DNA of 64,000 nucleotides from Aricia agestis (GCF_905147365.1 NC_056409.1:4035001-4099000), one strand, 5' to 3'. Shown: positions 44,804 to 56,209, counted from the stretch's first letter. The notes: generated from the sequence alone by a model not told the origin. Numbers and translations are program-made.

Positions 44804-45200
44804 TTAACAAAAAATTAAAACCGACTTCCAAGCCCCAAGGTAAAAACAATAATAACATCCTTATAATATTATGAACTAAAAAGTATTAAATAATTTTTCC
44901 TATCTAATAGTGCCTTTTTCCGTATTCGGCTAAAACTCAACTATTTCTGTACTCAATCTTCATCATTTTGAAGTCGGTACCAGGTAGCTGAATCTTCAGT
45001 TTGCCAGACTATTTGAAACTTTTGTAACTGGCACCGACTTCAAAATTATGAAGATTGAGTACAGAAATAGTTGAGTTTTAGCCGAATACGGAAAAAGGCA
45101 CTATTAGATAGGAAAAATTATTTAATACTTTTTAGTTCATAATATTATAAGGATGTTATTATTGTTTTTACCTTGGAAGTCGGTTTTAATTTTTTGTTAA
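44804..45200. mobile_element. Near-perfect hairpin element, arms about 175 bp
   Basis: Left arm 44804-44983 and right arm 45028-45200 are inverted copies. The only obvious differences are an 8 base insertion (GCCCCAAG) in the left arm and a couple of substitutions close to the ~44 base loop. Ends read TTAACAAAAAATTAAAACCG. It has no coding capacity. A transcript through it would form a very long duplex. Confidence 0.88.
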
Positions 45201-45329
45201 GCAGCATGAGCAGCATGAGCTCGTGAGCATTAGCGACCGATCGCTCTTGCAGTAGGGGTGGGGCAGCTGCCCCCCCCGCCCGTACCTCGCTACGCCCATG
45301 GGCCGCTTCTATTTGTATTTTTCAAAAAG

Positions 45330-45440
45330 AGGTGGCCCCATGAGAGTTTCTTACGTCGTCGGTTCTTCTCGCTGGGTTAGTTCCCGAACCGGTGGTGGGC
45401 CTTATGTAGACGTTCTAAAAGTGTTAACTTTGTCAACCTA
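45330..45440 (+). repeat. Conserved LINE 3' module
   Basis: GAGAGTTTCTTACGTCGTCG, TTCTTCTCGCTGGGTTAGTT and CCCGAACCGGTGGTGGGCC match, on the opposite strand, the 3' UTR of the LINE at 50390-50460. They also match short relics at 770-830 and 59262-59295. The apparent ORF is just this module. Confidence 0.6.
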
Positions 45441-45626
45441 TTTAGAAATAAATATTTTGATTTTTGAATTTACAATTGTAACGATATCGAAAATATTGTA
45501 AGAACTAAGAACACCCAGACTGCCCAGACATAATATCCTAATGAAATTATTTTTCTCGCCTTTTGTCGTTTGGACTTTGGATCATAGTATAATAGTACGT
45601 TGCATCATGTTCAAATTATACATGTA

Positions 45627-45796
45627 CTAGCTGACCCGGCACGTTGTTTTGCCATATAAATTATTTCTAGTACCAATATAAAAAAGTGGATAAAAATCTA
45701 TTTTCGGGCCTAACGAATGTACATACAAAATTTCATTAAAATCGGTTGAGCCGTTTTGGAGGAGTTCGCGTACAAACACTGTGACACGAGAATCTT
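45627..45796 (-). mobile_element. Helitron-like element, CTAG end retained
   Basis: On the minus strand it runs from ATTCTCGTGTCACAGTGTTT through CTCCAAAACGGCTCAACCGA to GGCAAAACAACGTGCCGGGT, CAG and CTAG before T. It supplies the 3' end missing from the copies at 17443, 21666 and 38122. Confidence 0.7.
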
Positions 45797-45954
45797 ACAC
45801 AGGGTGTAACAAAACTAAGTGATAATTGCCCAATTGCCCGTACAAAAATGAAAATAAAATTGGTCTTTCAGCGCTGCTACTTTCACAGTGAACTCTCTAC
45901 AAGGAACATATACACACCCTAAAGTATTATCACTTAGTTTTGTACATCTTGTAT
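45797..45954. mobile_element. MITE of the AGGGTGTAAC family
   Basis: ACACAGGGTGTAACAAAACT/AAGTGATAAT at the left is mirrored by ATTATCACTTAGTTTTGTAC at the right. The interior has CAGCGCTGCTACTTTCACAG and CACACCCTAAAGTATT. TA at the flanks is possible. It abuts the Helitron-like element. Other members: 7437-7497 and 57434-57915. Confidence 0.7.
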
Positions 45955-46007
45955 ATATTTGATGATTTCTCTATGGTTGCATGCAAGTTTATATGCAAGT
46001 CATGAAA

Positions 46008-46343
46008 TCTATACTAATAATATTATAAAGCGGACGCGCTAATCTCAGGAACTACTGGTCCGATTTAAAAAATTATTTCAGTGGTAGATAGCTCATTTAT
46101 CGAGGGAGGCTATAAGCTATATTATATTGTCATGCTAAGACTAATAGGAACGAAGAAACCGAGGAAAATGTGGAAAAAACGGGGGAAATTATTTGAAAGG
46201 GCTTATCTCACGATCTACTGGATCAATTTTTCTGTTACTTGGCACAGATAAGAAGTAGACCACGTGAAGGATCACATGCTATTGTTTGTGGACTGATTTG
46301 TCTGTGAAATATCTAATTTACGCGGGCGAAGCGGAACGTCTAG
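46008..46343 (+). mobile_element. Non-autonomous Helitron
   Basis: It starts TCTATACTAATAATATTATA after an A and ends TTTACGCGGGCGAAGCGGAA, CGT, CTAG before T. Interior boxes as in 4698-5338, with fewer repeats. Confidence 0.8.
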
Positions 46344-46502
46344 TAGTATAGTATAACGAGGTTTCATGCGGCACGCTCCGTAATATTATGGGAACGTTGC
46401 CCGGAACGAGATTACTCGGAAATTAAGTTCGCAGCCTCTCTGCAACATAATAGCTTCACTTCATTGTGGTTTGCAGGCAGTTTGTTCATTATTGCAGTGT
46501 TC

Positions 46503-46844
46503 TTATAATAATAATAACTCCCACACCGGTTTCGGTGACGGTGGCCGGTATTATTGAAACCGGGCCAGTTACGCAGGAGTAATTTTATAGTGCCCAAGTG
46601 TGTGCGCAGTACACAAGAGCACTCTCTATTCCTTTACTCTCATAACCCAGTGGGACGGACCAACACGATTGGCGAGAGATCGGGCGCAGGACCCAAGGAG
46701 CCTATATACATGCCCATCCGACAATCAGCTGATCAGCCTGCATTGTCCTAACCAAATTTGGAAATAACATGTTTCCAACGTGGGAATCGAACCCACGACC
46801 TCCTAGTCAAGAGCCGCGCTCTAAGCCACTAGACCACGAAGGCG
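46503..46844 (-). mobile_element. tRNA-headed SINE, second copy
   Basis: Minus-strand reading begins CCGCCTTCGTGGTCTAGTGG with a B box GGTTCGATTCC, and continues through the same body as 37199-37580 to a TTATTATTATTATAAG tail. It keeps the full head. A clean duplication was not found. Confidence 0.85.
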
Positions 46845-47387
46845 GTAGCACCTCCATCGTATGGGTATGGCAGACACAATAGATTTTCAATTATTGTTAT
46901 GCGCAGACGACTGCCGCTTGGGGATAGATGAGTTCATACGTTATCTATCTTGATCTATGTCTATTAGACCATTCATACTCCATTTGTATGAAAACGAGCG
47001 TGCCACTTTTTTACTACAAACTGTGACGTACCGATGATAAGAAACGTATTCGTAACGTATCAAGGCCAACGTTTCTATAAGTATAATCTGTTTGAATTTC
47101 TACATCTCAATAAGGCACTTTTAGGCATTTAGGCATTTTTAAAATTCCGATTGGCGTCCAATTCCGATAGCAGACTAAGACTAAAGACTTTAGAAAGGCG
47201 AGCATTGCTCGTCGTTTGGGAACGCTATAATATGGCATGGCACGCGAAGTACAGTAAGTACACATACGGTATCTATCTTGATCTAAGTCTGTGGGCGTGG
47301 TCTTATATAATATTATAATATGCGTTTGAGCTCCGAAACCACAATGTAAATACAAGATGTACCTTTGCACAAAACACATTTTTAGTT
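46845..47387. other. Gene-free stretch
   Basis: No supported feature. Two similar blocks (46920-46970 and 47265-47300, each with ATCTATCTTGATCTA) suggest a short repeat. Confidence 0.4.
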
Positions 47388-47391
47388 TTAG

Positions 47392-48257
47392 CCCTTAAAG
47401 GCTACAACGGTGTTTTTACACCCGGGTCACGAAATCTTTTTATGCGCAAACTGGTCGCTCTGTGATTTCGTGTATTCTTCTAAAAGTAGCCTCCGGATAA
47501 GCAGGAAAAACAGTGACTGGCACACGCAGATTTTGATATACGAAGGTGGACCGGGTGTTTTTACACCCGTTGTAGTCATAGTGGGGTATTAAAATTTGTC
47601 GAAAGTAAAATGTTTGTTTTGTTGCGTAGTTTTATTATTAACTCATTATTTAAAAATTCATTCTTATGTTTCATTTTAGATCATAATATACTGTCTCAAA
47701 AACTACTTCGGACATCGACAAGTCTGATAAATTGGACCACAGGCAAAAGTCATTCACTAAATGATGCATATAGTATTGTCGACAAAAAGGCTGTTAAGCT
47801 GAACTTTCTAAGCTTATTTTGATTTTGTTAACGTTATTATGATATAAAATTGTATTTTTTTGTCTTACGGAAAATTTTATGGAAATTTCTATTAAAAAAA
47901 GAAGACATATATTTTTATAACTTCATTAATATTTTTGTGCGCCTCATTATTGTCTGTACTATGATTATAAAAAATAATAAGACTTGTCAATAAATTAAAA
48001 CACTTGTGTTTACATTGTAGCAGATTTTCATACAGGTAGTAATATATCTTCAGTTTACAGGATTATGCTTAATTGTCATGGTAGAAGGTATTCTTATAAT
48101 AAATATGAGATTTTATGCATTTTGCAATTTATATTTTGAGCCCATATTTGGCAAAGTGAGATTTTAATTTAGTCATTATTTTCCAATTTTAAGAACCGGG
48201 TGTTTTTACACCCGGTGTAGTCGTAATAGTGCACGAAATCAATGTAGCCTTTAAGGG
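47392..48257. mobile_element. piggyBac-like non-autonomous element
   Basis: Inverted ends CCCTTAAAGGCTACA (left 47392-47406; complement at the right end, finishing 48257). Flanks are TTAG at the left and TTAA at the right, i.e. a TTAA duplication with one change, the piggyBac signature. The palindromic box CGGGTGTTTTTACACCCG or a close variant occurs three times (47410-47427, 47549-47568 and 48197-48216). 866 bp is too short for a transposase; the ORF at 47610-47822 shows no piggyBac motif that I can recognise. Confidence 0.75.
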
Positions 48258-48401
48258 TTAAGCTAGTTTCTTAACTTCATTTTGTGTGTACATAAATTGA
48301 AAAATAAATAAAATAAATACATACATACTTCTATAAAATTGGAATGATAGAGCGTATGTTATTATGGTAGTCAGAAATATTGATAACAATTATCATTATC
48401 A

Positions 48402-48611
48402 TCTATATATATAAAACTCACTGACTGATTGACATAGTGATTTATCAACGCACAGCCCAAACCACTGGACCGATCGGGCTGAAATTTGGCATGCAGGTAG
48501 ATGTTATGACGTAGGCATCCGCTAAGAAAGGATTTTGATAAATTCCAACTCCAAGGGGTTAAAATAGGGGATAATCCTTCATAACGCGAGCGAAGCGAAG
48601 GCAAAAGCTCG
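48402..48611 (+). mobile_element. Non-autonomous Helitron, CTCG end, second copy
   Basis: It starts TCTATATATATAAAACTCAC after an A and ends GGCAAAAGCTCG before T. It matches 22726-22969 with a shorter stretch before the terminal hairpin. Confidence 0.7.
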
Positions 48612-48617
48612 TTAAAG

Positions 48618-49090
48618 AATAAAGACGTTAGTGGATGAAGAACGCTCGAATTGTTGACTGCCATAGTGTTTCAAACAGCTTGGACCCCTTGGAGTTACGC
48701 CGAGATGTAGCTTCACTCTGCATCCTCTATCGGTTGTATCACGGGGAGTGCTCTGAGGAATTGTACGGAATCATACCTTCTGCAACTTTTTGCCATTGCC
48801 CCACGCGAAAAACATACCATCCTCATCACCTTGATGTGTGTCAGTCTTCCATCGTGCGTTTCTCGCGTAACTTTCTGCCGTGCACTGTAAAACTCTGGAA
48901 CGCACTGTCACCAGCAGTATTTCTAGGCTTATACGACCTGCAAACCTCCAAGAAGAGAGCGTATTCCCTCTTAAAAGACCAGCAACGCACCTGCAGCTCT
49001 TCTGATGTTGCGGGTGTCCATGGGCGGCGGTAGTTGCTTTCCATCAGGTTACCCGTTTGCTCGTTTTCCCCCTTATTTCATAAAAAAAAT
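48618..49090 (+). pseudogene. LINE RT C-terminus with poly(A) tail
   Basis: The frame 48635-49033 reads SLDPLELRRDVASLCILYRL, RFSRNFLPCTVKLWNALSPA and KRAYSLLKDQQRTCSSSDVA, the end of a Jockey-type reverse transcriptase. It runs into a 3' UTR (GGGCGGCGGTAGTTGCTTTC) and an A tail near 49081. The last ~120 bp are the same sequence as the tails of the SINEs at 23105 and 51864. 5' truncated: only about 130 codons remain. Confidence 0.82.
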
Positions 49091-49726
49091 GAAGCAGGTA
49101 ATTGCCATTTTTTAATAAATGGAAGCTAAAGGGCCAGGAAAATGATTGTAATAAAAATATGGATTTAATGTACAGCCAGATAGCCAGACCACCAGCTGGC
49201 CAGTAGGCCAGATGATGAAGTTGGTTATTATCTACTTTGAAATACGGACACGACGAAAAAATATCATACTGTTGCAAAAAACTCAAGTTAATTGCTTATG
49301 ATTTTGTAATATATACTTCTTAGGAAGGTATTTATTGGTTCTGAAGGTATTTATCGGATTTAAAAAAATTTAACGTGTAGCTACTAGCTACAGTAACTAA
49401 GTACAAAAAAAGCGAAAAACACCGAAGACGCGACATATACTGCTAATAATTAATCGATTCTTTATGAGCTTACACAATGAAGAGCGAACGATCCCTCTCA
49501 CAATTTTGACAAGCCAAGGACTCTATAATTTTTCATAATAATCCCTCCGTCGGGGATAATCGGGCCGTTTTCCGATAAAAATAAAATTCCACGATCACAA
49601 ATTGACGGGACAATGAAGTTTTGAGTCCCTGGGGGCACAATAATTATACTTATCTATAAAATCGAGTTTCACAAAATGTTGATGATACCCGAAATTATAT
49701 AGTACAAGGCCAATATCAAATACCAG
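49091..49726. other. Gene-free stretch
   Basis: No supported feature; repeated CCAGCTGGCC/GGCCAG words around 49175-49215. Confidence 0.4.
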
Positions 49727-49918
49727 ACGTTCCGCGCGGCTTGGTCCGCGAAAATTAGGAACTCTACGGAAACCGTACATTTTCCCGCAAAAATAGCCTA
49801 TATCTATCTAGCGCTATATCTGTGAAATAATTTTTTAAATCGAACCAGTAGTTCCTAAGATCAAGAAGAGAGAAGAAACAAACATACAAAAACACTTCCG
49901 CTTTATAATATTATAGTA
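49727..49918 (-). mobile_element. Helitron-like fragment, minus strand
   Basis: On the plus strand GACGTTCCGCGCGGCTT, CGGAAACCGTACATTTTCCC and CTTCCGCTTTATAATATTAT mirror the 3' and 5' ends of the 4698-5338 family, with most of the interior deleted. Confidence 0.6.
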
Positions 49919-51660
49919 AAGGTTTTAAGAGTAGTCCACACCGCCCTTTTTTCCATACAAACGTTGTCCCCTGTTTCCTCCCTGGATAATGCTAGTAGAG
50001 TTATATTTTTTTTCCTGAATATCTACGGCCACTAATATAATATCCCTATGTTTTCTTTTTTTTCATAATTTAATTATTAAATAAGATATGAACGTTCAAA
50101 AACCCAAAAAAATGGCCAGATTTTCCGCTGTGTTCAAACATCCAGAAAACAGATTTGGCTAGATTATATATAAAAAAAAAAAACATAGGAACACAGCTCA
50201 AGCCTTTCTTTAATCTTTAATGAAAAAAGTACTTAAATCAGTTAAGTTTTGGAGAAGGAATCAGGGCAAAACGAATCGTTGATTTTCTGCAGTTGTCTCT
50301 ATTGCGTTCTAAATAAATAAATAAATAAATAAAATATCTTCAAAATGGGTATCATGATACACTTTTTGAAAGTCGAACGAAGAAACTACTTTGCCTACCA
50401 CCGGTTCGGGAACTACCCCGCCGAGAAGAACCGGCGTAAGAAACTCGCACGGGGCCATCTTTTACTAAAAAAATGGAAAATTACAATGTTATGGCTTACA
50501 GCTATGTAACAAAATTAAAAGAAAAGTAACCTGCATGGAGCCACCCTATTCCCAAGGTGTGCTGTCCTCGAAGAAATCATTGACTTTATAATACGCTTTA
50601 GCACACAAACGTTCTTTAACTGCTTTTTAAAATTTGTTTAAAGGTAGATTTTGAACATTTTCTGGGATTTTATTGTATAGGCGTATACATTGGCCTTTAA
50701 AGGATTTGCTTATTTTGGCTAGTCTGAACATTGGTATTGCTAACTTGTTCTTATTTCTAGTATTTACATTATGATTATCACTTTTCTTTTTGAAAATATT
50801 TATGTTCTTTCTAACATATAAGAGATTTTCCAAAATGTATTGAGATGTGACGGTCAGAATTCTTATTTCTTTAAATTTTTCTCTTAGAGATTTGAAAGAC
50901 GACATCTTATAAATAGAACGAATAGCTCGCTTCTGCAGTACAAATATTGTATTAATGTCCGCCGCGTTTCCCCACAAGAGGATGCCGTAAGACATGCTAT
51001 GAAAGTAGCTAAAGTAAACTAATCGCGCGGTCCCTACATCAGTGATTTCACGAATTTTTTTAACAGCATATGCTGCAGAACTAAGCTTATCTGCCAGTTT
51101 CGCAATATGTGGACCCCATTGTAACTTACAATCCAGCGTTATGCCTAGGAATACGGTGGTGTCTACTAAATTCATTTTCTCATCATTTAATTTTTGGCAA
51201 GATAAATTTTAAACATTTTGTTTTATTAGAGTTCAAAAGTAAATTATTAGCATTAAACCAATGTACTATTTTTGAGAGAGCACTATTTACCTCGTCATAA
51301 TTAAATTGTCGCCTCTTCACATTAAAAATTAGTGAAGTGTCATCAAAAAGTACTATCTCATGCTTATCTTTAACAAGATAAGGTAAATCATTTATATAGA
51401 TGAGAAAAAGAAAAGGCCCTAAAATAGACCCTTGTGGCACACCTAGTTTTATTTTGGTTCCATTAGACCTTATGGAGTTAACTTCCACCCTCTGCGTTCT
51501 ATTTGTAAGGTAAGATTTTAGAAGTTTAAGTGCCGTGCCCCTTACACCATAATGGTGTAGTTTTCTTATTAGAGTATCATACTCCACACAGTCAAATGCT
51601 TTAGAGAGATCGCAGAAAATACCAAGTGCATCCTGCGACTCCTCCCAAGCTTCAAAAATA

Positions 51661-51721
51661 CTACAACAGATGCAGGCATTAGTCTTCTATGTAAGAAGAC
51701 TAATGCCTGCATCTGTTGTAG
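51661..51721. repeat. Perfect 28 bp hairpin inside the LINE RT
   Basis: CTACAACAGATGCAGGCATT plus AGTCTTCT (51661-51688) is followed, after 5 bases (ATGTA), by its exact complement (51694-51721). In the RT reading the left part of the conserved STTDAGISLL segment is native. The other arm is an inserted inverted copy that brings a stop codon. Confidence 0.9.
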
Positions 51722-51863
51722 ACCGACCTTTAGTAAAACCAAATTGATTATTATGTCATAAATTATTTGAGTTAAAATGAGCAAGTAATTGATTTAGAAT
51801 TATTTTTTCAAAGATTTTACTTAAAGTCGGCAATATGGATATTGGTCTATAGTTGGCTGGGTC

Positions 51864-52206
51864 TTTTTTTTTTTTTTTTTTTTTTAATGAAATAAGGGGG
51901 CAAACGAGCAAACGGGTCACCTGATGGAAAGCAACTTCCGTCGCCCATGGACACTCGCAGCACCAGAAGAGCTGCAAGTGCGTTGCCGGCCTTTTAAGAG
52001 GTAATAGGGGAGGGTAGGGAAGGGAAGGGAATAGTTGAGGGTAGGTAAGGGAATAGGGTAGGGGTTAGGGGATTGGGCCTCCGGTAAACTCACTCACTCG
52101 GCGAAACACAGCGCAAGCGCTGTTTCACGCCGGTTTTCTGTGAGAACTCGGTATTTATCCGGTCGAGCCGGCCCATTCGTGCCGAAGCATGGCTCTCCCA
52201 CGTATA
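51864..52206 (-). mobile_element. SINE inserted in the LINE, complete
   Basis: A T22 run on the plus strand (its A tail) begins at 51864. The head ends near GCTCTCCCACGTAT at 52205. It has the same three parts as 23105-23419. It splits the ORF2 reading between FKAGK and DPANYRPIS. TCTT on both sides is a possible short target duplication. Confidence 0.85.
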
Positions 52207-53840
52207 TATCTTCCCAGCTTTAAATAGAGGCATCACCTTACTGTGCTTCATTAAGTCTGGGAACACACCACTTTTGATACAATTATTAAAAACTAAAGCT
52301 AGGTAAGGGGCAATGATGTCAATTACTGATTTTATAATTTTTGTGGACATACCCCAGAGATCAGTGGTACTTTTAATATTGATTGATTTGAAAGTCTTGA
52401 TAATATCTCTGGAGTCAATATCTCTAAAAATAAAATTGACATCACATTCCTTGACATGTTCTCTGAGTATTTTTTCTGCAACTGTAGGTGATGAATTTAA
52501 GTTCTTTGTAGTTGAGATTGGAATGTCTGCAAAACACTTCTCAAAGACTGTCGCAACCTCAAGATCAGAATTGATTTTTTTATTATTAAATAAAAGTTCA
52601 AATTTAGAGTTACGACAGGCGACTTTTCCAGTCTCATCCGCAATTATTTCCCAGGTGGTTTTCACTTTATTTTTAGAGTTTCTAATTTTCTCTTTAATTT
52701 GAAGTGCCTTCGCTGCTTGACAGGTCTTTTTAAAAGTTTTTGAGTATTTCTTGATACAATTTAAAAGCTTCACTCCGGTTTATAGTTTTCTCGTTATACA
52801 AATCATATAATTTTTGTCTACTTACAATAATACCTGCAGTTGCCCATTTCTTTAAATTATTTCTTTTATTATTCAAACTGACCGTTTTAGAAGTAAATAC
52901 AGCGTTATATTGCTGATTTACTCTATTGAATATATTGTTATACGCTTTATCTGGATCATTTGATACATTCAAATTCTCAAAACTTGATGATAATTTACTT
53001 CTAAATTTCTCAATACGTTTTGTATTTATAGGTATATATTCATTTTTTTCTTTTAAATTAGTATCACAATTTATATTAAATGAAGCTAACTGTCCACAGT
53101 GATCAGAGCTTAATACATTAATTATTTCCTTCCTATAGGGAGTTATGTTGGTGAAAATATTATCTATGCAAGTCGCAGTTGTATCACAAATTCTTGTCGG
53201 CTCGTTGAATAAATTAATAAGGTTATACGACAGTATATATTAAGTCTATGATTTGAACAATGATGTGAATCTAACAGTGGTGGAGTTTAAGTCTAGTAAA
53301 TTAATATTGAAATCACCACATACTATAATCTTTTTGTTAGATGCACACACTTTTGTAAACACTTGCTCCATTATTTGTTCAAAAGAATCATATAAGCCGG
53401 ATGGAGGTCTGTATACGCTTACAATAATAAGGTGGCTCAGCTCGATACAGGCTAACTCAGCAATTCGTTCAGTTGACAGTCTAACAATATCCTTACGTTC
53501 TTTAAATTTAAGTTTTTTCTTAATCAATATTAAGGAGCCACCCCTAATAGCATTCTCTCGACTGAACGAACTTGCTAGCTGATGATCAGAATAATTAAAT
53601 GACAATTCATAATTTTTAACCAATGTTCTGATACACACAAAATGTCAATGTTACATTCATTTAAAAATAACTCAATTTCTAATTCTTTTCCTATTTTTCC
53701 CTGTAAGTTCTGATGCACCAAGTTTATATTAAAATTACAATTTTGTCTAGAAATCTTACTAGGTTGTTGGTGGTAGGCATTAGTATTATTATTTTTGTTT
53801 AATAATATACTGCTAGAGTGTGCCTCTGTTGTCCTAGAAT

Positions 53841-55176
53841 CTAATTTAAATTATTTGGAACATATTCCAAGCTCTCAGTTATATATTGATTAGAATAAGA
53901 ACACTGCTCAATAAAAGCAATGGTCGGCTTAGCCAATTTTTTGGCTTGTCTTAAAACTATAAAATTGTATAGCCATTTAGCTAAATGTCGAGTTAAAAAA
54001 TTAGATAAGAAATACTTATCATATGTCAAATTACCTAATCTAGAATTGAAAATCTTATTAATGTCCACCACATCTATTTGTGGTAAGGTATTACTTAATA
54101 CCAAACAATTTTGATTTGTTGCACTACATAGTAGGCTGTTCAGCTTAAACCTAATATAATTTTCCTTACACTCGTGTGGCAATTTCTTAATATAAGGAAA
54201 GGTAAACAAAATAAGTCGACTAACGTTTTCTTTTCTACTTAATGTATCAATATAATCTTTCATTTGTTTTTTGTTTATCTTTCCCCTTCTCCCGACTAAG
54301 ATAACTATGGTTGTGTTGGGACAGCAAGCAGAATTTATTGCCCGGCTAATTACTTGTTCAAATGATGCCAGGGCAAACAAGTGCTAATTACTTGGTGACC
54401 CACACTTAATTTATTCATAAGTACACTAACGCTATGTCCTATTTCATCACAGTATATATTAACTGGGGCATCGGTCCTATTATAATTATTTTTTAAGGGT
54501 TCATTATGAGCCTTTACCTCTGAACAGGTAACTGAAATGTCAAGATCATGCTGTGAATGATTTACATTTCTGAGACACTGACAGTTATTGAGCAAAGAGT
54601 TTACTCGTTCCTCATTGTAGCGTCCCATTTCTATTAAACCATCCATAGCCGATATATGACAGATAATTTCTTTTTGCGCTAATTCATATTTAATTTTTAT
54701 TTGTGTTAGGGAACTATGTAGTTTTGTAATTTCAGACTGAAGGCTACATACATCAGCCTCGTAGCTAAGCCTAGTATGTTCCAACTCTTCACAGCAGCTT
54801 AATAATTGATCTTTAACTATTTGTTTATTTTTTGATAAATTTTTAAGCTGCTTCACCGACCGAAAAATTTTCGGTTTTTTTGTAGCAATTCATCAGTTTT
54901 TCTAATACATTTTTTAACTTTAACATATTTTTTTATCTTCCTTTTACTGTTCATGGTGTGACAAGTCATTATTGTGTCATCACCAGTCAAGTCAATGGTA
55001 GTTAAGTTATTTTTTGAAAGGTCCTTTACACTTCCCAAAAGTTCATCATGTAAACTTTGTGTTTTTTCAATTTTTTTTGAATTAAGTTCACACTCTAGGG
55101 ACTTAATATATTCCTGAGCATCCTGAAGCTTCTTTTTAATATTACAAGTGTCCTCTAGGCATTGTTCATATTCCAC
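53841..55176 (-). pseudogene. LINE ORF1, split over three frames
   Basis: Three overlapping open pieces (54853-55176, 54350-54856, 53841-54380) read as one protein broken by two frameshifts. The first two are rich in charged heptad-like sequence (DAQEYIKSLECELNSKKIEK; ELEHTRLSYEADVCSLQSEI), i.e. a coiled coil. The third begins FALASFEQVI and TTIVILVGRRGKI and ends with a conserved-looking basic region. It may correspond to the esterase-like domain some LINE ORF1 proteins carry, but a catalytic serine is not evident. No PHD finger or zinc knuckle seen. Confidence 0.7.
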
Positions 55177-55190
55177 TCGGCAATGTTCTG

Positions 55191-56209
55191 CGGTATAGGC
55201 TTGAGGTAAGGGAGACAGCTATAGATATTACACGTACTTTTTTTTCATTTCTCTAGCCCCTGGTGTATCCTCTTAAGGAGCTAAGGCCAAATTCTCCTCC
55301 TAGATTAAAACTTCGAATATCCCTTGGATTACAGGCTGTCTCACTCGCGCGTGAGAGAGAGAACTGAACACTGAACAGCCTGAAGCAACATTCAGGGTAT
55401 GAAAATTGAGCGTTTTTTAGCGCAGTTGGGTAGGGATTGCGTTTAGATATTTAGAAGCAAGGGCACGATTTTAATACCACGAATGTCGCTTGAATTTAAG
55501 GCTGTCTCACTGGCGCGTGACATTGAATAGAATAATATTTATTGCAAAAAATGTGCCATGTGGTATAAAATAGTATGAGCGTGCGAGTAATTGCGACCAA
55601 AGCGCCTACGTATGAAAATCGGGGCCCAGCGTAGAAATAAATTAACTTGCGTAGAAATAAACAAAAAGTACTTGGTGATAACATATTATATTTGCATTAC
55701 TGGAAGCTGGAAAGCTAGACTATCTAATGAGATTCTAGGTAAATCACTCTAGTTCTAGCTAAAGCTAAACTAAAGCTAGGAATTATGTAGCTTGGAATTA
55801 TTGTGTTGTGATTATTATCGGACATGGCAATTAGTATATCCTTGGAACCCGTTTGTTTCATGATAGCATGTGATTCTCTGATCTCGGTACACATTCCCTT
55901 TATCCTTTAATTCTCCTCTCCATGCGGACAAGTTACGGAAAATTTAGTGGTTTGGGTATGAAACGTATCAAGGAGCGCCGAGCGACTTTAGTTAGATTAC
56001 CGTTAGGTCTAGAGATTCGTTTTATTTTTATAAACTAGATGACGCGTGAACTTCTATCACTGAACTTTTACTAGTAAAATATATAAGTTACACGACGAGA
56101 ACAAATACGACCCTCTACACTCGCAATCTTCGCATTTACGTTCGCACATTTGAGTAAATGGACGTTGAAGTCACTGTTGCTGCTGCTCTGACATTGTGTA
56201 CGACAGGGA
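55191..56209. other. Gene-free stretch with a dispersed repeat
   Basis: GAAGCAACATTCAGGGTATGAAAATTGAGC (near 55382) and TACGTATGAAAATCGGGGCCC (near 55608) recall ACATTCATGGTATGAGAATC at 3254. This is a short repeated end motif. No gene. Confidence 0.4.

Larger units (their letters stand above)
50561..53750 (-). pseudogene. LINE ORF2: endonuclease and reverse transcriptase
   Basis: Endonuclease: NLVHQNLQGKIG and SEHWLK (about 53730-53620), IVSVYRPPSG and VCGDFNINLL (near 53400-53290), and SSDHCGQ (near 53100). RT: DPANYRPISILPTLSKIFEK (51850), FTKGRSTTDAG, DLSKAFDCVEYDTL, VPQGSILGPFLFLIYINDL (51440-51385) and the catalytic box as LFDDTSLIF, one residue shorter than the usual FADD form. C-terminal region: CKLQWGPHIAKLA and LQKRAIRSIYKMSS. 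A stop after LNKF (50627) cuts off a further ~28 codons (ending FEDSTPWE). Several frameshifts; not functional. Confidence 0.88.
50311..55190 (-). mobile_element. Near full-length non-LTR retrotransposon (LINE), decayed
   Basis: On the minus strand it contains, in order, a coiled-coil ORF1 (55176-53841), an ORF2 with AP-type endonuclease and reverse transcriptase (about 53750-50561), a 3' UTR and a tail of ATTT repeats (50311-50335). The layout and RT sequence fit the Jockey/CR1/L2 group. It has frameshifts in both ORFs, an inverted 28 bp duplication at 51661-51721, a SINE inserted at 51864-52206 and a premature stop near 50627. Dead but almost complete in extent. Target duplication not identified. 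Confidence 0.88.
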
